From the NCBI RefSeq assembly GCF_024139115.2, contig NC_085140.1, positions 52,125,301 to 52,189,300 on the forward strand: a stretch of DNA of 64,000 nucleotides, in the 5' to 3' direction. This DNA is from Armigeres subalbatus (Eukaryota > Arthropoda > Insecta > Diptera > Culicidae). The translations under genes and the position numbers were made by a program. Position 1 is the first letter of the stretch; each line of letters begins with the position of its first letter. The notes beneath the pieces are model-generated. The model did not search any database, was not told the origin of the DNA, and saw only the letters and a program-made list of their open reading frames with translations. This document shows positions 12,701-24,069 of the stretch, piece after piece.

Positions 12701-12919
12701 TTAGTCTAAAAAAAGATTCTGATATTTATAAATATTTTCCAACATTTTTGAATATCCTAAATGGGTAAAAATGATAATTATCATAATTTTACGAATTTAC
12801 TGCAGATTTTTTTGCATTATCTCTTGAAATCAAATAAATCTTGAGTGAAATACAATTAAGCTATAAGATTAAAACCCAACAACGTTAGATTAAAAAGGTC
12901 CTCGTATTAAAAAAAAGTA
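9765..12919. other. no supported gene
   Basis: Mostly AT-rich. A GC-rich, apparently unique patch lies at about 10880-11330, with overlapping frames on both strands and no identifiable domain. At 12214 a short plus-strand frame starts with a hydrophobic leader and meets a GTAAGT site near 12310; this is too little to call a gene. Nothing else is recognised. Confidence 0.4.
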
Positions 12920-12944
12920 CGTTGCGTTGCGTTGCGTTGCGTTG
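12920..12944. repeat. (GTTGC)n microsatellite
   Basis: About five head-to-tail copies of the pentamer GTTGC, directly preceded by an A-rich run. Confidence 0.85.
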
Positions 12945-15074
12945 TAACGGAGTATTTCGTAGATTGCATACTGATAGCTGTCATGTATATTCTTTAACTT
13001 TCTTACCCCAACTGCTTATGGATTACTATTTGGGAATTAATAACAACCCAATTGGAGGTCCAAAATGATAAAGCATGAAAACTACCATTGCCGGCCACGC
13101 CCATCTTCTCCGTTACTAGGGAAGGGAAGGAAATGATGATATGACATCTACTTAGTGAGAGGCGAGCGACTCACCGACGCCCTCATAGACGTCAAAGAGT
13201 TGGATGGTTGGTAGGGAATTTAGTTTTGGAATATCATCATAAGCAAATGATATGATAAGTTTATTCAAACGTTGGGAGTGACCATGCTAAGAAATTTATA
13301 CCACTCCGTTTTCCTAGATGTTTAGCTTCCTGGGATGGGACAAGGTATAATACTTGCCCTGGCTAATAAGCCTAGGTTCAAGCGCCATTGCTCGCTCTCT
13401 GAAACGAGAAGAGAAGAATCATATATGGAAAACCCCTCCGCGCATGTGCTAATGTTAAATTCAAATGTTTTGTTTTCCTCAACAGCTGACCCAAAACTGT
13501 ATTCAAATGACTTTTTTTACATTTCCCCGCGAGTTAAATCGTCAGGAAGGAAACCTCAACTCATTTTTATTATATAGAATACCAAATATTATTGATTAAA
13601 AGATGATAACTGAAATAACCAAATATTTAGTTTATCGTTTTAAATAAAAATTGATGAATATAAAAATACACGTTGAAAATATCGAGCAGGTATAGTCGAA
13701 TACAGTTGGCAGGATATTATTTAAATAAAAGTGCATTGTAAATTGTGAATAGTATGACGAATAGTATGAATAGTATGATGAAGACCAATAACGATCAATA
13801 AACAGTGTGCTAAATCTCGAAAAATTTGCCACACAAAGGGTGAGTTCAAAATGAGTAGCTTTCATGTGACGTACCTAAAAGATTCATAAGTAACTTATAT
13901 AAGAAATTCGTTACTTATCTTATTATTTAGTCTTGTGCCAGCATCTTTCCCTTGATCCTCACAAAGCAATCGGCAGGTAACAGCCGGAGAGAAGTCCGGT
14001 GGAGTAAGTGAATTTAATTGAATATCCACTGTCGGACAGAAGCATGATTCAACTATCCCATTTTCACATGTTCATCCTTGATCCGAACCGAATCGTCTTC
14101 CCAGATCGCGAAAATTGCAGCTCTTAAGTTATCTTTTTTCTTGGGTTTCTTGAGATTGGTAGTTATTAAGCTAAGATATTTTCTTGAAAACTTTGACACT
14201 TCCACACAAACTCAATATAAGGATGCAGTAATACTTCTTTCATTATCCCTTCTGTTCACCACACTTCAAAGACTTTAGTTTATAAAATACTAATTTTGTT
14301 AACATCCGCACAAATCCGCCAGCCGAATCGTAAAGAAAAATGACATAAATTTCGACGCAGGAAAAAAAGCACGACCACTCGCGAGCGCGGCTTACTTCGA
14401 TCCTTCCGTATAAAAAAAAAAAAAAAAAAAAAGTACGTTGGAGCAAAAAAAAGACAAACATGCCAATTTTGTATGAATATAAGCGCTGGCTTTATAACTA
14501 CTTCGGAAGTTGTAGTTGAAAGTAAAAAGCCTTATTACATTACAAAGCATTTTCCTCATAGTTTTTTTTCATCTAAGAGACCTTTTTCCCTAAGCAGCCC
14601 TGCAGTCGTTGTGGGCCACAGTTAGAAAACGACCAACAAGCTGTTCGAGGATGATATTTTTATTTCGAAGTTCTAAAATTCTCACCAAAAATTATGCTTT
14701 TCTGGTTGCTTTCCTTGACGGTACTAAAAAAAAGGAACGAAGAATGTGTTGTTATTATTGGGACACAAGCGAGCGCTCAACTGACTAAGAGCACCTCACA
14801 GCAACCATAATTGATACTGCGTTTTATTTTTATTTTTTTCATTATTGTTTTTTTTTACCATGTATTTTTCAACTCTTCAGCAGAGTTATAGCAAATACTA
14901 TTACAAACAACTGTGCTTAACATGCTAAGTCTCTATTTCTTTTATCCAGTTTTCCACGAGGGGTAAAGTACGCCAGCTTGCCTGCGGGTTAGTCTCTGTT
15001 TTGACGTTTGTGGAGGTCAATTGCACCCACCGTTCCGAGCAATTTGACCAATGTTGTATATGAGAAAGCTTGAA
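12945..15074. other. AT-rich, no supported gene
   Basis: Contains a poly-A run at about 14408-14431 and a short TATGA-rich patch near 13740-13780. About 13080-13420 is GC-richer and could be part of an old retroelement. I find no domain or splice-site pattern to support a gene. Confidence 0.4.
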
Positions 15075-16005
15075 TTTGATTGGAAGGTCATTTGGCCGAA
15101 TAAGTCATTTGGTCGAATAAGTCATTTGATCGAAAAGGTCATTTGGTCGAATAGATCAATTGCCCGAATAGGTCATTTGGCCGAATAAGTCACTTGGTCG
15201 AATAGGTCATTTGCCCGAATAAGTCATTTGGTTGAATAGGTCATTTGGGTTAATAGGTCATTTGGCCGAAAAGGTCATTTTAGCGAATAGGTCATTTGGT
15301 CGAATAAGTTATTTGGTCGAATATGTTATTTGGTAGAATAAGTCATCTGGCCGAATAAATAATTTCGTCGAATAAGTCATTTATTCCAATAGGTCATGTA
15401 GCCGAATAGGTCATTTGGCCGAATAGGTTATTTGGCCGAATAAGTCATTTCGTCGAATAGGTTTTTTGGCCGAATAAGACATTTGGTCGAATAAGTCATT
15501 TGGTCGAATAAGTCATTTGGCCGATTAGGTAATTTGGCCAAATAGGTCTGTTGGCCGAATCGGTCAATTGACCGAATAGATCTTTTGGCCGAATAAGTTA
15601 TTTGACTGAACAGGTCACTTGGCCGAATAGGTCATTTGGTCGAATAGGTCATTTGGTCGAATAGGTCCTTTGGCCGAATAAGCTATTTCGTCGAATAAGT
15701 CATTTGGTCGAATAAGTCATTTGACCGAATAGGTAATTTGACCGAATAGGTCATTTAGCCGAATAGGTCATTTGGCCGAAAAGGTCATTTTTGCGAATAA
15801 GCAATTTGGTCGAGTAGGTTATTTGGCCGAATAAGTCATTTGGTCGAATTTGTTATTTGGTAGAATAGGTCATTTGGCCGAATAGGTCATTTGGCTGAAT
15901 AAGTCATTTGACTGAACAGGTCACTTGGCCGAATAGGTCATTTGGCCGAATAGGTCATTTGGCCGAATAGGTCATTTGGCCGAATCAATCATTTGGCCGA
16001 CTACC
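15075..16005 (+). repeat. 17-bp satellite array (AATAGGTCATTTGGCCG)
   Basis: About 50 head-to-tail units of 17 bp, near AATAGGTCATTTGGCCG, with frequent GGTCG, GACCG and AAGTC variants. It is all in one orientation, unlike the opposed arrays at 6188-6953. It ends at CATTTGGCCGACTACC, and a GAATTCC-type repeat block follows almost immediately. Confidence 0.85.
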
Positions 16006-16019
16006 AGCATACTTTCAAA

Positions 16020-16800
16020 TATACTCAAGAAATTCTCTTATTTTCTTTGTGATTTCTTCAGCAATTCATTCAGGATAGAAAATTTCATCAAGATCCCTTC
16101 ATTTCTTTCCAGAAATTCGCTTTGAGTTTTTTTTTTGAAATTCACCTAGAAGCCCTCGATAGCCACCACCACTCACGCCCAGGGAATTCTTCTGAAAATT
16201 CCTTCAAGAACTCTTCCGGGAAATTGCTTAGAGATTTTTTTTTCATCGGAAATTCTCCCGAAAATTCTCTAAGAAATTCGTCTGGCAATTCATCTGGCTA
16301 TTTCTCTAGATATTCTTCCGGAAATTCCATCAAAACTCTTTCGGAATTACCTCCGAAAATTCCTCCTGGACTCCCTCTTGAAGTTATTCAAGGAATTCTC
16401 CCGGAAGATTCTGCCGGAATTCTTAAAATTTCTGCCGGTACTTCCCCTAGAATTTCTACAAAAAATCATCGAAACACTCTTCAGGATTTTTCGAGAAATT
16501 ATTTCAGGAATTCACAGCAATATCTTAAAACCATAACCCCAGACATTCTTCTAGAAACTCTCCCCCTTTTTCTTTCAGAAATTCCTCCATGAATTGTCCC
16601 AAAAAATCCATCAAGAGTTTCCCCGGAAATTACCTCAAGAAACCTCTTTATAAGTTCCCCCAAAAATGTCTTCAAGAATTCCTCGGGAATTCGTTTTGGA
16701 ATACCCACAGAAATTTCTCAAGCTATTCGCCGAAAATTCCTTCAATAGCTATTCAGGAAGAATTTCCGAATGAATTTTCGTGGCGGTATCCGAAGAAGCT
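16020..16800. repeat. degenerate GAATTCC-type repeat block
   Basis: Diverged words such as TTCCGGAAATTCC, AGAAATTCGTCTGG and CCTCCGAAAATTCC recur at irregular spacing in one orientation. Same family as 56-830 and the left half of 2885-4090. The 156-codon plus frame (NSS, GNS and FSRN-rich) is a repeat artefact. Confidence 0.6.
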
Positions 16801-17194
16801 TGTAACCTACCTGCATCCACCAGCCTCGCGTGAGCATTAGATGGGCTCCCGATCGCACTGTATCAAATAGAGGCAAAGATTATTCTTATAGTTTTCATCG
16901 ATTGCCAAACGGAGTTTACTTGTAAATGGAAGATATTATAAGGCTACCAAGACCACCCATAATTCCGTATCAGGAACCCTACATCGACCCATCGCTCTCG
17001 CAGCCTCCGATCTCTTACTATCTACATGCACTTATCATCACCCCAACCTACCAAGACAAGTAGATTACTGCAACCAACTTAAAGGATCCAGCGAGATGAT
17101 GCGGCAGTAGTCTGTTAACTGCAAATTAGGCAGTACGTTCAGTGCAAGTAACAGAATAGAATCTATAGTGGAGCCTGACCGACTTGATAATATT
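16801..17194. other. spacer before the Penelope-like insertion, nothing recognised
   Basis: Apparently unique sequence of mixed composition with no coding or repeat signal. It ends at the 13-bp target duplication of the retroelement. Confidence 0.4.
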
Positions 17195-17207
17195 GTTATC
17201 GACAGAT
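17195..17207 (+). repeat. left target-site duplication of the Penelope-like insertion
   Basis: GTTATCGACAGAT directly precedes the element. The same 13-mer with one mismatch (GTTATCGGCAGAT) directly follows it at 22374-22386. Confidence 0.75.
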
Positions 17208-17265
17208 ATTTTGACGTTGGCTTTCTCAGTCTAATTTAATTAAGACGGCTAGTTTGGCATAGCCC
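17208..17265 (-). repeat. pseudo-LTR segment of the inverted copy
   Basis: Reverse complement of 22287-22344 (begins GGGCTATGCCAAACTAG when read on the minus strand). It forms the outer end of the inverted partial copy. Confidence 0.85.
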
Positions 17266-17295
17266 GACGTTTCGGTCCCGTGTATAGGACCTTTT
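17266..17295 (-). ncRNA. partial hammerhead-ribozyme-like motif
   Basis: Read on the minus strand: GGTCC, a 7-nt loop, GGGACC, then GAAACGTC. These are the stem II, GAAA and GUC parts of a type-I hammerhead. The upstream CUGANGA box is missing: relative to the plus copy, about 30 nt are deleted between GTTATAAAA and AGGTCC. It is therefore a broken motif and not expected to cleave. Confidence 0.5.
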
Positions 17296-17599
17296 ATAAC
17301 ATGGAAACATTAACATGAACATTTGTTTAAACATACGCTGTCGGCCGACTCTCGTTACATACGGAATGAATGTCTTAACTGGGTAGTTGGAGCTTCTTGT
17401 AGTTGCCTAATATTACATTTTTAAAATTGACGATCATCAGAACATTACTTAGCATTATACAAACATGTGAAGAAACTTACATTAAACATTTAATACTAAA
17501 ATTAATTATGAGACAATATTCACTGCACATAGACACAACGTATACACAACTTGACGGTACTGAAAATTTGAAAATTGAAGACAGATGGAGTTATATCCA

Positions 17600-19085
17600 T
17601 CATGGCGATTGCTGGGTTTGGTCGATGGCATCAGTGGTAGTATTACGGGTAGTATGGCGGGATTGTTTTCTACACATAAGTGTTGTCTTCACTGTGTGTA
17701 GAATACCAGCGTATGTGGTGTTGAGGTTGTCAACGTCTGTACGATAATTTACCGTTTGTGGCGTGTTTTGGATGTGGCACATCTCTAACACTGGCAAGGC
17801 AGTTGGTCGTAATGTGCGAACAACTGTTTTGGTGCCTTCTAGATCAAACGTGTGTTCTGTGTCTATCATGTGTTGTACAAGGGCTGTGTTTGCTTGTATT
17901 ACATCAAGATTGAGTGTGTTCGTTTGTGTCTCTATTAGTTTGTTTACATTTGACCTATGCCCACTCAGCCTCTTTTTTAATTGATTCGTGGTCATGCCTA
18001 TATACACATTATCGCAGTCTATGCATGGTATGCTGTATATTACGTTATGCTGGTCTAACGGCGAAACCGGGTCTTTTACCGACTTTAAGAGTGTTTTGAT
18101 GTTCTGTGTTGTTCTCGTTGCTATTTTTATGAGTGGAAAATCTCTTCTAAGGATGGCTATAATCGATGGTGTTAGAATTTGGATATTGGGTATTGATCTG
18201 TATGTTAATGTTGAGGGTGCATTGTGTGCTGGAGATTCACGGATCGGGTGGATCGGCGGTGTTGTTGTTTGGATTGTCGATGACGGTGCTGTGGCTGGTG
18301 GTGGTACTTGCAGTGGTGGCGGTTGGTCTTGAGGTTCAGTTGGTGTTGGCGCTGGCAGTGGTGGTGATGATGTTGGCAGTGGGTGGTGACCATGATGTTG
18401 TTGTCCTGTGATGAGTTCTGTTTTGATTCTGTTCATCAGTCTGTTGATTAGTGCGGATGGGTAGTCGTTGCGTCGTAGGTTTTGGAAAATCACATGCTTC
18501 TGTTGTTCTATAGGTGTATCGGTTGTTAGTTGCATTACTCGTTTGATGAAATTGGAAGCAACATTCAATTTCATGTTGGTCGGATGGAAGGAGTTGTAGT
18601 TGAGCAAGCGTCCAGATGATATTGGTTTCGAATACCAAACAGTTCGGAGGGTGTGATCTTCTTTGCGGATGATTAGTGTGTCGAGGAACGGAAGTTTTCC
18701 GTCTTTTTCGATTTCCATCGTGAACTGTAGGTGTTGGTTGAATTGGTTGAAGATATTCAAAGTATGTTCTACTAGTGGTTTTGGTAGAACGAGGAATAAA
18801 TCGTCTACGTATTTCTTCAACACCGGAATTGTGAAGTTCAGTTTGTGATCACCGTATCTAGCAAGTCCTCCATAACGTAGTCGGCTAGAATAGGTGACAG
18901 TGGACTTCCATGGCAGTCCCAAAAGTCTGTTGATAGTACTTGTCTCTAAACATGAAGTAGCTGTTATTTAGACATAGCTCAACCATTTCCAAAAAACAGA
19001 TCTAGGTTTATATCTGTTCCTTTTGATGTCTGTCCATCGGAAGATTATGTTGCGTATCACAAGCTCCTTCGGTATGTTAGTGAAT
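17600..19085 (-). pseudogene. 5'-truncated Penelope-like RT and GIY-YIG endonuclease (broken)
   Basis: The C-terminal part of a Penelope-type polyprotein. It has reverse-transcriptase sequence from the FTNIPKELV region onward, the YVDD catalytic box, a Pro/Thr/His-rich linker, then a GIY-YIG-type endonuclease with YSIPCIDC, VYIGMT and GHRSN motifs. The stop codon is at about 17600. The N-terminal two-fifths are absent because the copy ends at 19085. Two single-base deletions relative to the plus copy or the expected frame (near the GSPLSP box and in the ATCACAAA stretch just before KLNFTIP) shift the frame, so the open frame runs cleanly only from KLNFTIP onward. The endonuclease half is intact and continuous with the RT here, unlike in the plus copy. 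In intact elements the protein would nick target DNA and prime reverse transcription in the nucleus. Confidence 0.88.
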
Positions 19086-19086
19086 C

Positions 19087-19173
19087 GGGCTATGCCAAAC
19101 TAGCCGTCTTAATTAAATTAGACTGAGAAAGCCAACGTCAAAATATCCATTCTACCAGTCGCAATCTCCTACA
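19087..19173 (+). repeat. 5' pseudo-LTR of the plus-strand copy
   Basis: Identical over 87 bp to 22287-22373. Its first base follows directly after the position that corresponds to the GUC ribozyme cleavage triplet in the 3' copy. Confidence 0.85.
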
Positions 19174-19182
19174 ATCATCAAG

Positions 19183-21912
19183 ATGGCTGATATACACGGT
19201 AGTTTCTTCAATCAAATTGAATACCATTTCGGACATGACACTGCACAGCATTTCAAAAGCTATGCCACCAACAATTCCAAACTGTGCAATATGACAGTGA
19301 GAAAAGAATTCCTCCTCGAGTGTCGGAGGAAAGGGGTGTTCCCAGCGCATATCATCAACACGGTAAGATGCATCTACCCGCTTCTAGAAGAAGGTAGTCC
19401 ATATATATCCAAACTTGAAAAGATCATCGCTAGGTTCAAGAAAGCCCTGCTAAATGTCGAAATACAACACACTTTCTATAAAATCAAATCGATAACAAAT
19501 AGCATGAACCACACTAAGCAATACATTGAGGCCAACTCCAACCCGACAATATCCATGCAATTTCTTGACACACAACGTAAATCGCACACCACCCAGAAAG
19601 CTCATGGTGAGCGAAGTACCAGGAAAAAACTCGATCGTCTTCTCTCTATAACGCTACAACCCTCCTTACAAATCCCATCGCTCAATGAGAAGGCGCTGCT
19701 TAATGCCACCGAAGTAGGAATACCTAGGGAGATGGAAACACTGCTCAGCATGGGACCCAAATTTGCACTACCGTTGACAATACCAAAACCAAACATCGTA
19801 TACCACCTTATCGCAGATATAGAATCTATCCTACGCACAAATCCCGATAAAACGATACAAGATCGGAACCGATGTCTCGTAGCCACCAGGCTTCAAAACT
19901 ACTTGGTTCGACCACAACATCAAACAAACGCAATAAATCAATTCTGCGAAAATGCATCACGAATCACCAAAAAATTCCTTGCGGAACATCCAGATCTCTG
20001 TGTTCTTGAATCGGACAAAGGGAAAAGAATGGTGATTATGAAGATACAGGACTACGATAACAAGATGCTCGATCTTCTCAACGATCCTACATACAAAATA
20101 CTGCGCAAGGACCCCACATCCACTATTCAGAAGCTAACGAACAACATGGCTAAACGACTAGCCGATCTCAAACTGATTGATCGACACACCCTTCACAAGC
20201 TACAAACACACACATCTACATGCCCCCGGATATATGGACAACCAAAAGCCCACAAACCAAATCTCCCCCTACGTCCCGTTGTACCGAACATCACGGCTCC
20301 GACATACCAACTATCGAAATTCATCGCCAACATACTCCAAACCACCTTTACGAGTCAACACAATATCAAGGACAGCTTTAACTTCGTAGAGGAAATCACC
20401 ACAATCACTATCCCGCCCGAGCATGTCCTAGTATCCTTCGATGTAGTGTCTCTATTCACTAACATACCGAAGGAGCTTGTGATACGCAACATAATCTTCC
20501 GATGGACAGACATCAAAAAGGGAACTGATATAAATCTAGATGTGTTCTTGGAAATGGTTGAACTATGTCTAAATAACAGCTACTTCATGTTTAGAGACAA
20601 GTACTATCAACAGACTTTTGGGACTGTCATGAGGATAGCCGACTACGTTATGGAGGACTTGCTAGATACGGTGATCACAAAACTGAACTTCACAATTCCG
20701 GTGTTGAAGAAATACGTAGACGATTTATTCCTCGTTCTACCAAAACCACTAGTAGAACATACTTTGAATATCTTCAACCAATTCAACCAACACCTACAGT
20801 TCACGATGGAAATCGAAAAAAGCGGAAAACTTCCGTTCCTCGACACACTAATCATCCGCAAAGAAGATCACACCCTCCGAACTGTTTGGTATTCGAAACC
20901 AATATCATCTGGACGCTTGCTCAACTACAACTCCTTCCATCCGACCAACATGAAATTGAATGTTGCTTCCAATTTCATCAAACGAGTAATGCAACTAACA
21001 ACCGATACACCTATAGAACAACAGAAGCATGTGATTTTCCAAAACCTACGACGCAACGACTACCCATCCGCACTAATCAACAGACTGATGAACAGAATCA
21101 AAACAGAACTCATCACAGGACAACAACATCATGGTCACCACCCACTGCCAACATCATCACCACCACTGCCAGCGCCAACACCAACTGAACCTCAAGACCA
21201 ACCGCCACCACTGCAAGTACCACCACCAGCCACAGCACCGTCATCGACAATCCAAACAACAACACCGCCGATCCACCCGATCCGTGAATCTCCAGCACAT
21301 AAATAACCCTCAACATTAACATACAGATCAATACCCAACATCCAAATTCTAACACCATCGATTATAGCCATCCTTAGAAGAGATTTTCCACTCATAAAAA
21401 TAGCAACGAGAACAACACAGAACATCAAAACACTCTTAAAGTCGGTAAAAGACCCGGTTTCGCCGTTAGACCAGCATAACGTAATATACAGCATACCATG
21501 CATAGACTGCGATAATGTGTATATAGGCATGACCACGAATCAATTAAAAAAGAGGCTGAGTGGGCATAGGTCAAATGTAAACAAACTAATAGAGACACAA
21601 ACGAACACACTCAATCTTGATGTAATACAAGCAAACACAGCCCTTGTACAACACATGATAGACACAGAACACACGTTTGATCTAGAAGGCACCAAAACAG
21701 TTGTTCGCACATTACGACCAACTGCCTTGCCAGTGTTAGAGATGTGCCACATCCAAAACACGCCACATACGGTAAATTATCGTACAGACGTTGACAACCT
21801 CAACACCACATACGCTGGTATTCTACACACAGTGAAGACAACACTTATGTGTAGAAAACAATCCCGCCATACTACCCGTAATACTATCACTGATACCATC
21901 GGCCAAACCTAA
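19183..21912 (+). pseudogene. Penelope-like reverse transcriptase and GIY-YIG endonuclease (internal stop)
   Basis: One reading frame of 909 codons from ATG 19183 (9 bp after the pseudo-LTR) to 21912, interrupted by TAA at 21304-21306. Residues 1-707 hold the N-terminal region and the reverse transcriptase: motif A FDVVSLFTNIP with Asp420, and catalytic YVDD at 511-514. After the stop the same frame carries the GIY-YIG endonuclease: YSIPCIDC at 769-776, VYIGMT at 779-784 and a downstream GHRSN. The Cys pair inside the GIY-YIG region is typical of Penelope-like enzymes. The linker is rich in Pro, Thr and His. Two lesions are visible: the stop, which results from two base changes where the inverted copy reads AHNAP, and an in-frame 18-nt deletion around codon 484 that removes most of the conserved GSPLSP segment. 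This copy is therefore probably inactive. The family assignment is secure. Confidence 0.92.
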
Positions 21913-22250
21913 CAATCGCCATGATGGATATAACTCCATCTGTCTTCAATTTTTAAACCTACCGTTTAGTACCGTCAAGTTGTGTATGCGTTGTGTCTAT
22001 GTGCAGTGAATATTGTCTTCTAACTAATTTTTAATATCAAATTAAACATGTAAGTTTCTTCACAAGTTCGTCTAAGTAACGTTCTGATGATCGTCAATTT
22101 TAATGTAATATTAGGCAACTACAAGAAGCTCCAACTACCCAGTTAAGACATTCATTCCGTATGTAACGAGAGTCGGCCGACAGCGTATGTTTAAACAAAT
22201 GTTCATGTTAATGTTTCCATGTTATAAAATGTTAAATGTTTCTAGTTATC

Positions 22251-22286
22251 CCTTGAAAAAGGTCCAATACACGGGACCGAAACGTC
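22251..22286 (+). ncRNA. hammerhead-ribozyme-like motif of the 3' pseudo-LTR
   Basis: CCTTGAAAAA, then GGTCC, loop AATACAC, GGGACC, GAAAC and GTC. The stem II pairing, the GAAA box and a GUC cleavage triplet with an ultra-short ACGU stem III match the dimer-type hammerheads known from Penelope-like elements. The expected CUGANGA box appears degenerate (TTGAAAAA). Predicted cleavage after C22286 leaves GGGCTATGCC, which is exactly how the plus copy begins at 19087. Confidence 0.6.
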
Positions 22287-22373
22287 GGGCTATGCCAAAC
22301 TAGCCGTCTTAATTAAATTAGACTGAGAAAGCCAACGTCAAAATATCCATTCTACCAGTCGCAATCTCCTACA
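22287..22373 (+). repeat. 3' pseudo-LTR of the plus-strand copy
   Basis: Direct repeat of 19087-19173 ending CAATCTCCTACA, followed immediately by the right target duplication. Confidence 0.85.
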
Positions 22374-22386
22374 GTTATCGGCAGAT
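22374..22386 (+). repeat. right target-site duplication of the Penelope-like insertion
   Basis: GTTATCGGCAGAT, one mismatch from the left copy at 17195-17207. Confidence 0.75.
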
Positions 22387-23454
22387 AGTTGGGACTGTGT
22401 AGTAGAAAGTGCAGTGAAAGAAGATTTGGAACAGGCTGAGGGCAAGTGACTTGTTCCGATAGTTGGAAACTGCCTTACATCGCTAACCATCATTATTGTT
22501 TTATAGTGATGCCTATTCTACAATCCTGCATGTATAAATCACGAATGGAGTAGAGAGATCGGGTGATTGCGATAAGATCGGTAAGAGGAGTGATGTTACG
22601 ATTTTTTACAAATTCCGAAGATAAATAGTGAACCCTTTATCGCATCTGCTAGGCCTTTCATTCTATGCAAAATTGTGTTGGCCACCAGCGCATCCGTGTT
22701 CCTGTGGTGTCAATGCTCCATCGTGGCAGACCTGGAGTACTAGCTTGGCGCCTGTCGCTAGGGATTTGTCCGGGCAGTCACGATGACATCATCGCCGTGG
22801 GATACACGTAACACTGACGCCAGACACATTAACGTAGGTTAAGGGATAATAGAGCGTAAGTAATTAATATACTTTTTTTTTATCATGCATGCAAAATCTA
22901 TGCTTTTTATTTTATTACGGGCGACTCCGAGTAGATTGTTTTTTTTTCTGGTTACACTTGATCGAACCTATCGTGGGTGGTGACAAGCTTTCAAATGATT
23001 TCCTGGAAATTTTCCTGAAGAAGTTTGCGTGGAATGTCCCAGGAAGATGGGTTATGAAATAATTTCAAAATCAAAATGACTTAGACAGTTATCCCTTTTT
23101 TACATCTTCGAAATCAGTCTTGTTATCTTTATACTCATGCTATAGCTGGTAGTTTATCGTTTTGGTAAGGAAGTGTCAATGGAGCAAATAGAGTTGCAAC
23201 GACAGTGACAGTTCAGGGCAACCTCAAAGCTCTTCATTCCCATAAAATCTATAGGGGAATCCATAAAACATGTCCGTACCACCCCCCTTGGAATACAGAG
23301 CCTTCTGTAAAAGTGATTGCTTATGGGTGATTTTATAAATAGTCTGCTATTCCTAAATGAACAGAAAGGCAAAACAAAATTTTAGTTCGATTTATTTTTT
23401 GCTCCGATAGTATGTACGCTTCGATAGTACGATAGTACACTAAAATAACAGGTG
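22387..23454. other. no supported gene
   Basis: A GC-richer patch at about 22600-22830 is apparently unique but has stops in the frames I read. The rest is AT-rich. Confidence 0.4.
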
Positions 23455-23628
23455 TGTATGTAAGTCATTTGGTCGAACTGGTAATTTGGCCGAATTGGTC
23501 ATCTGGTCGACTAAGTCATTTGGTCGAATAAGTCATTTAACCGAATAAATCATTTGGCCGAATAGGTTATTTGCCCGAATAAGTCATTTGGCCGAATATT
23601 TTATTTGGCCAAATAGATCATTTGACGT
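23455..23628 (+). repeat. short 17-bp satellite array
   Basis: About ten units of the TAAGTCATTTGGTCGAA type, the same family as 15075-16005, ending at CATTTGACGTC. Confidence 0.8.
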
Positions 23629-23838
23629 CTCTCTTCTCATTTCTCAATAATCGTTTTTAGCTTCTCATTGTAAAAGTGAGAAAAAAAAGAAGTAAGAAAT
23701 GATGAGTGAGAAAAAAGGCGTCTCCTTTCTTACTTTGCTTTTCCCACTTTTCACAGTGAGAAGTGAGAAATGATTAGTAAGAAGGCATAAGTGACACTTC
23801 TGACTTCACACTAATCATTTCTCGCATCTCAGGTGGTC
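23629..23838. repeat. GTGAGAA/TTCTCAC repeat block with opposed orientation
   Basis: TTCTCATTTCTCA words on the left face GTGAGAAGTGAGAAATGA words in the middle and ATCATTTCTCGCATCTCA on the right. The block can fold back. No ORF. Confidence 0.55.
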
Positions 23839-24069
23839 GGGGTTTAGTCAAACCACATCAAGCGACTTTTTGACTGACTTGTGTTATTTTGTTCATACTC
23901 GTATAAGGACAACGGAGGACGTTTCATTTCAATCAAAGTTATTTGCCTATTTCCGGGGATTAAACCACCCGACTTGGACGTCAATTTACAATGTTATGAA
24001 AACTCATATGTGAATATGTACGTTATGTGGAAGATATTGATTTGGAAAATGTATTGGAGGTAACCACTT

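Larger units (their letters stand above)
17208..22373. mobile_element. Penelope-like retroelement: inverted partial copy plus nearly full-length copy
   Basis: Two copies of one retroelement stand back to back. Interval 17208-19085 is a minus-strand copy truncated inside the reverse transcriptase. Interval 19086-22373 is a plus-strand copy with a complete 5' part. An 87-bp direct repeat (19087-19173 and 22287-22373) flanks the plus copy as a pseudo-LTR. The first 58 bp of that repeat is also found inverted at 17208-17265. The whole unit is bounded by a 13-bp near-perfect target duplication, so it probably inserted as one piece. Reverse transcriptase plus GIY-YIG endonuclease, pseudo-LTRs and an upstream inverted partial copy are all known hallmarks of Penelope-like elements. 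Both copies carry disabling lesions. Confidence 0.9.

Noticed and set aside
15075..16005. Regular short repeats as a possible CRISPR array
   Set aside because: Units are contiguous 17-mers without unique spacers, the repeats themselves vary, and the context is eukaryotic.
18205..18393. His-rich frame HHHHCQRQHQ in the Penelope-like element
   Set aside because: Alternative register of the Pro/Thr/His linker of the retroelement protein, seen identically in the other copy.
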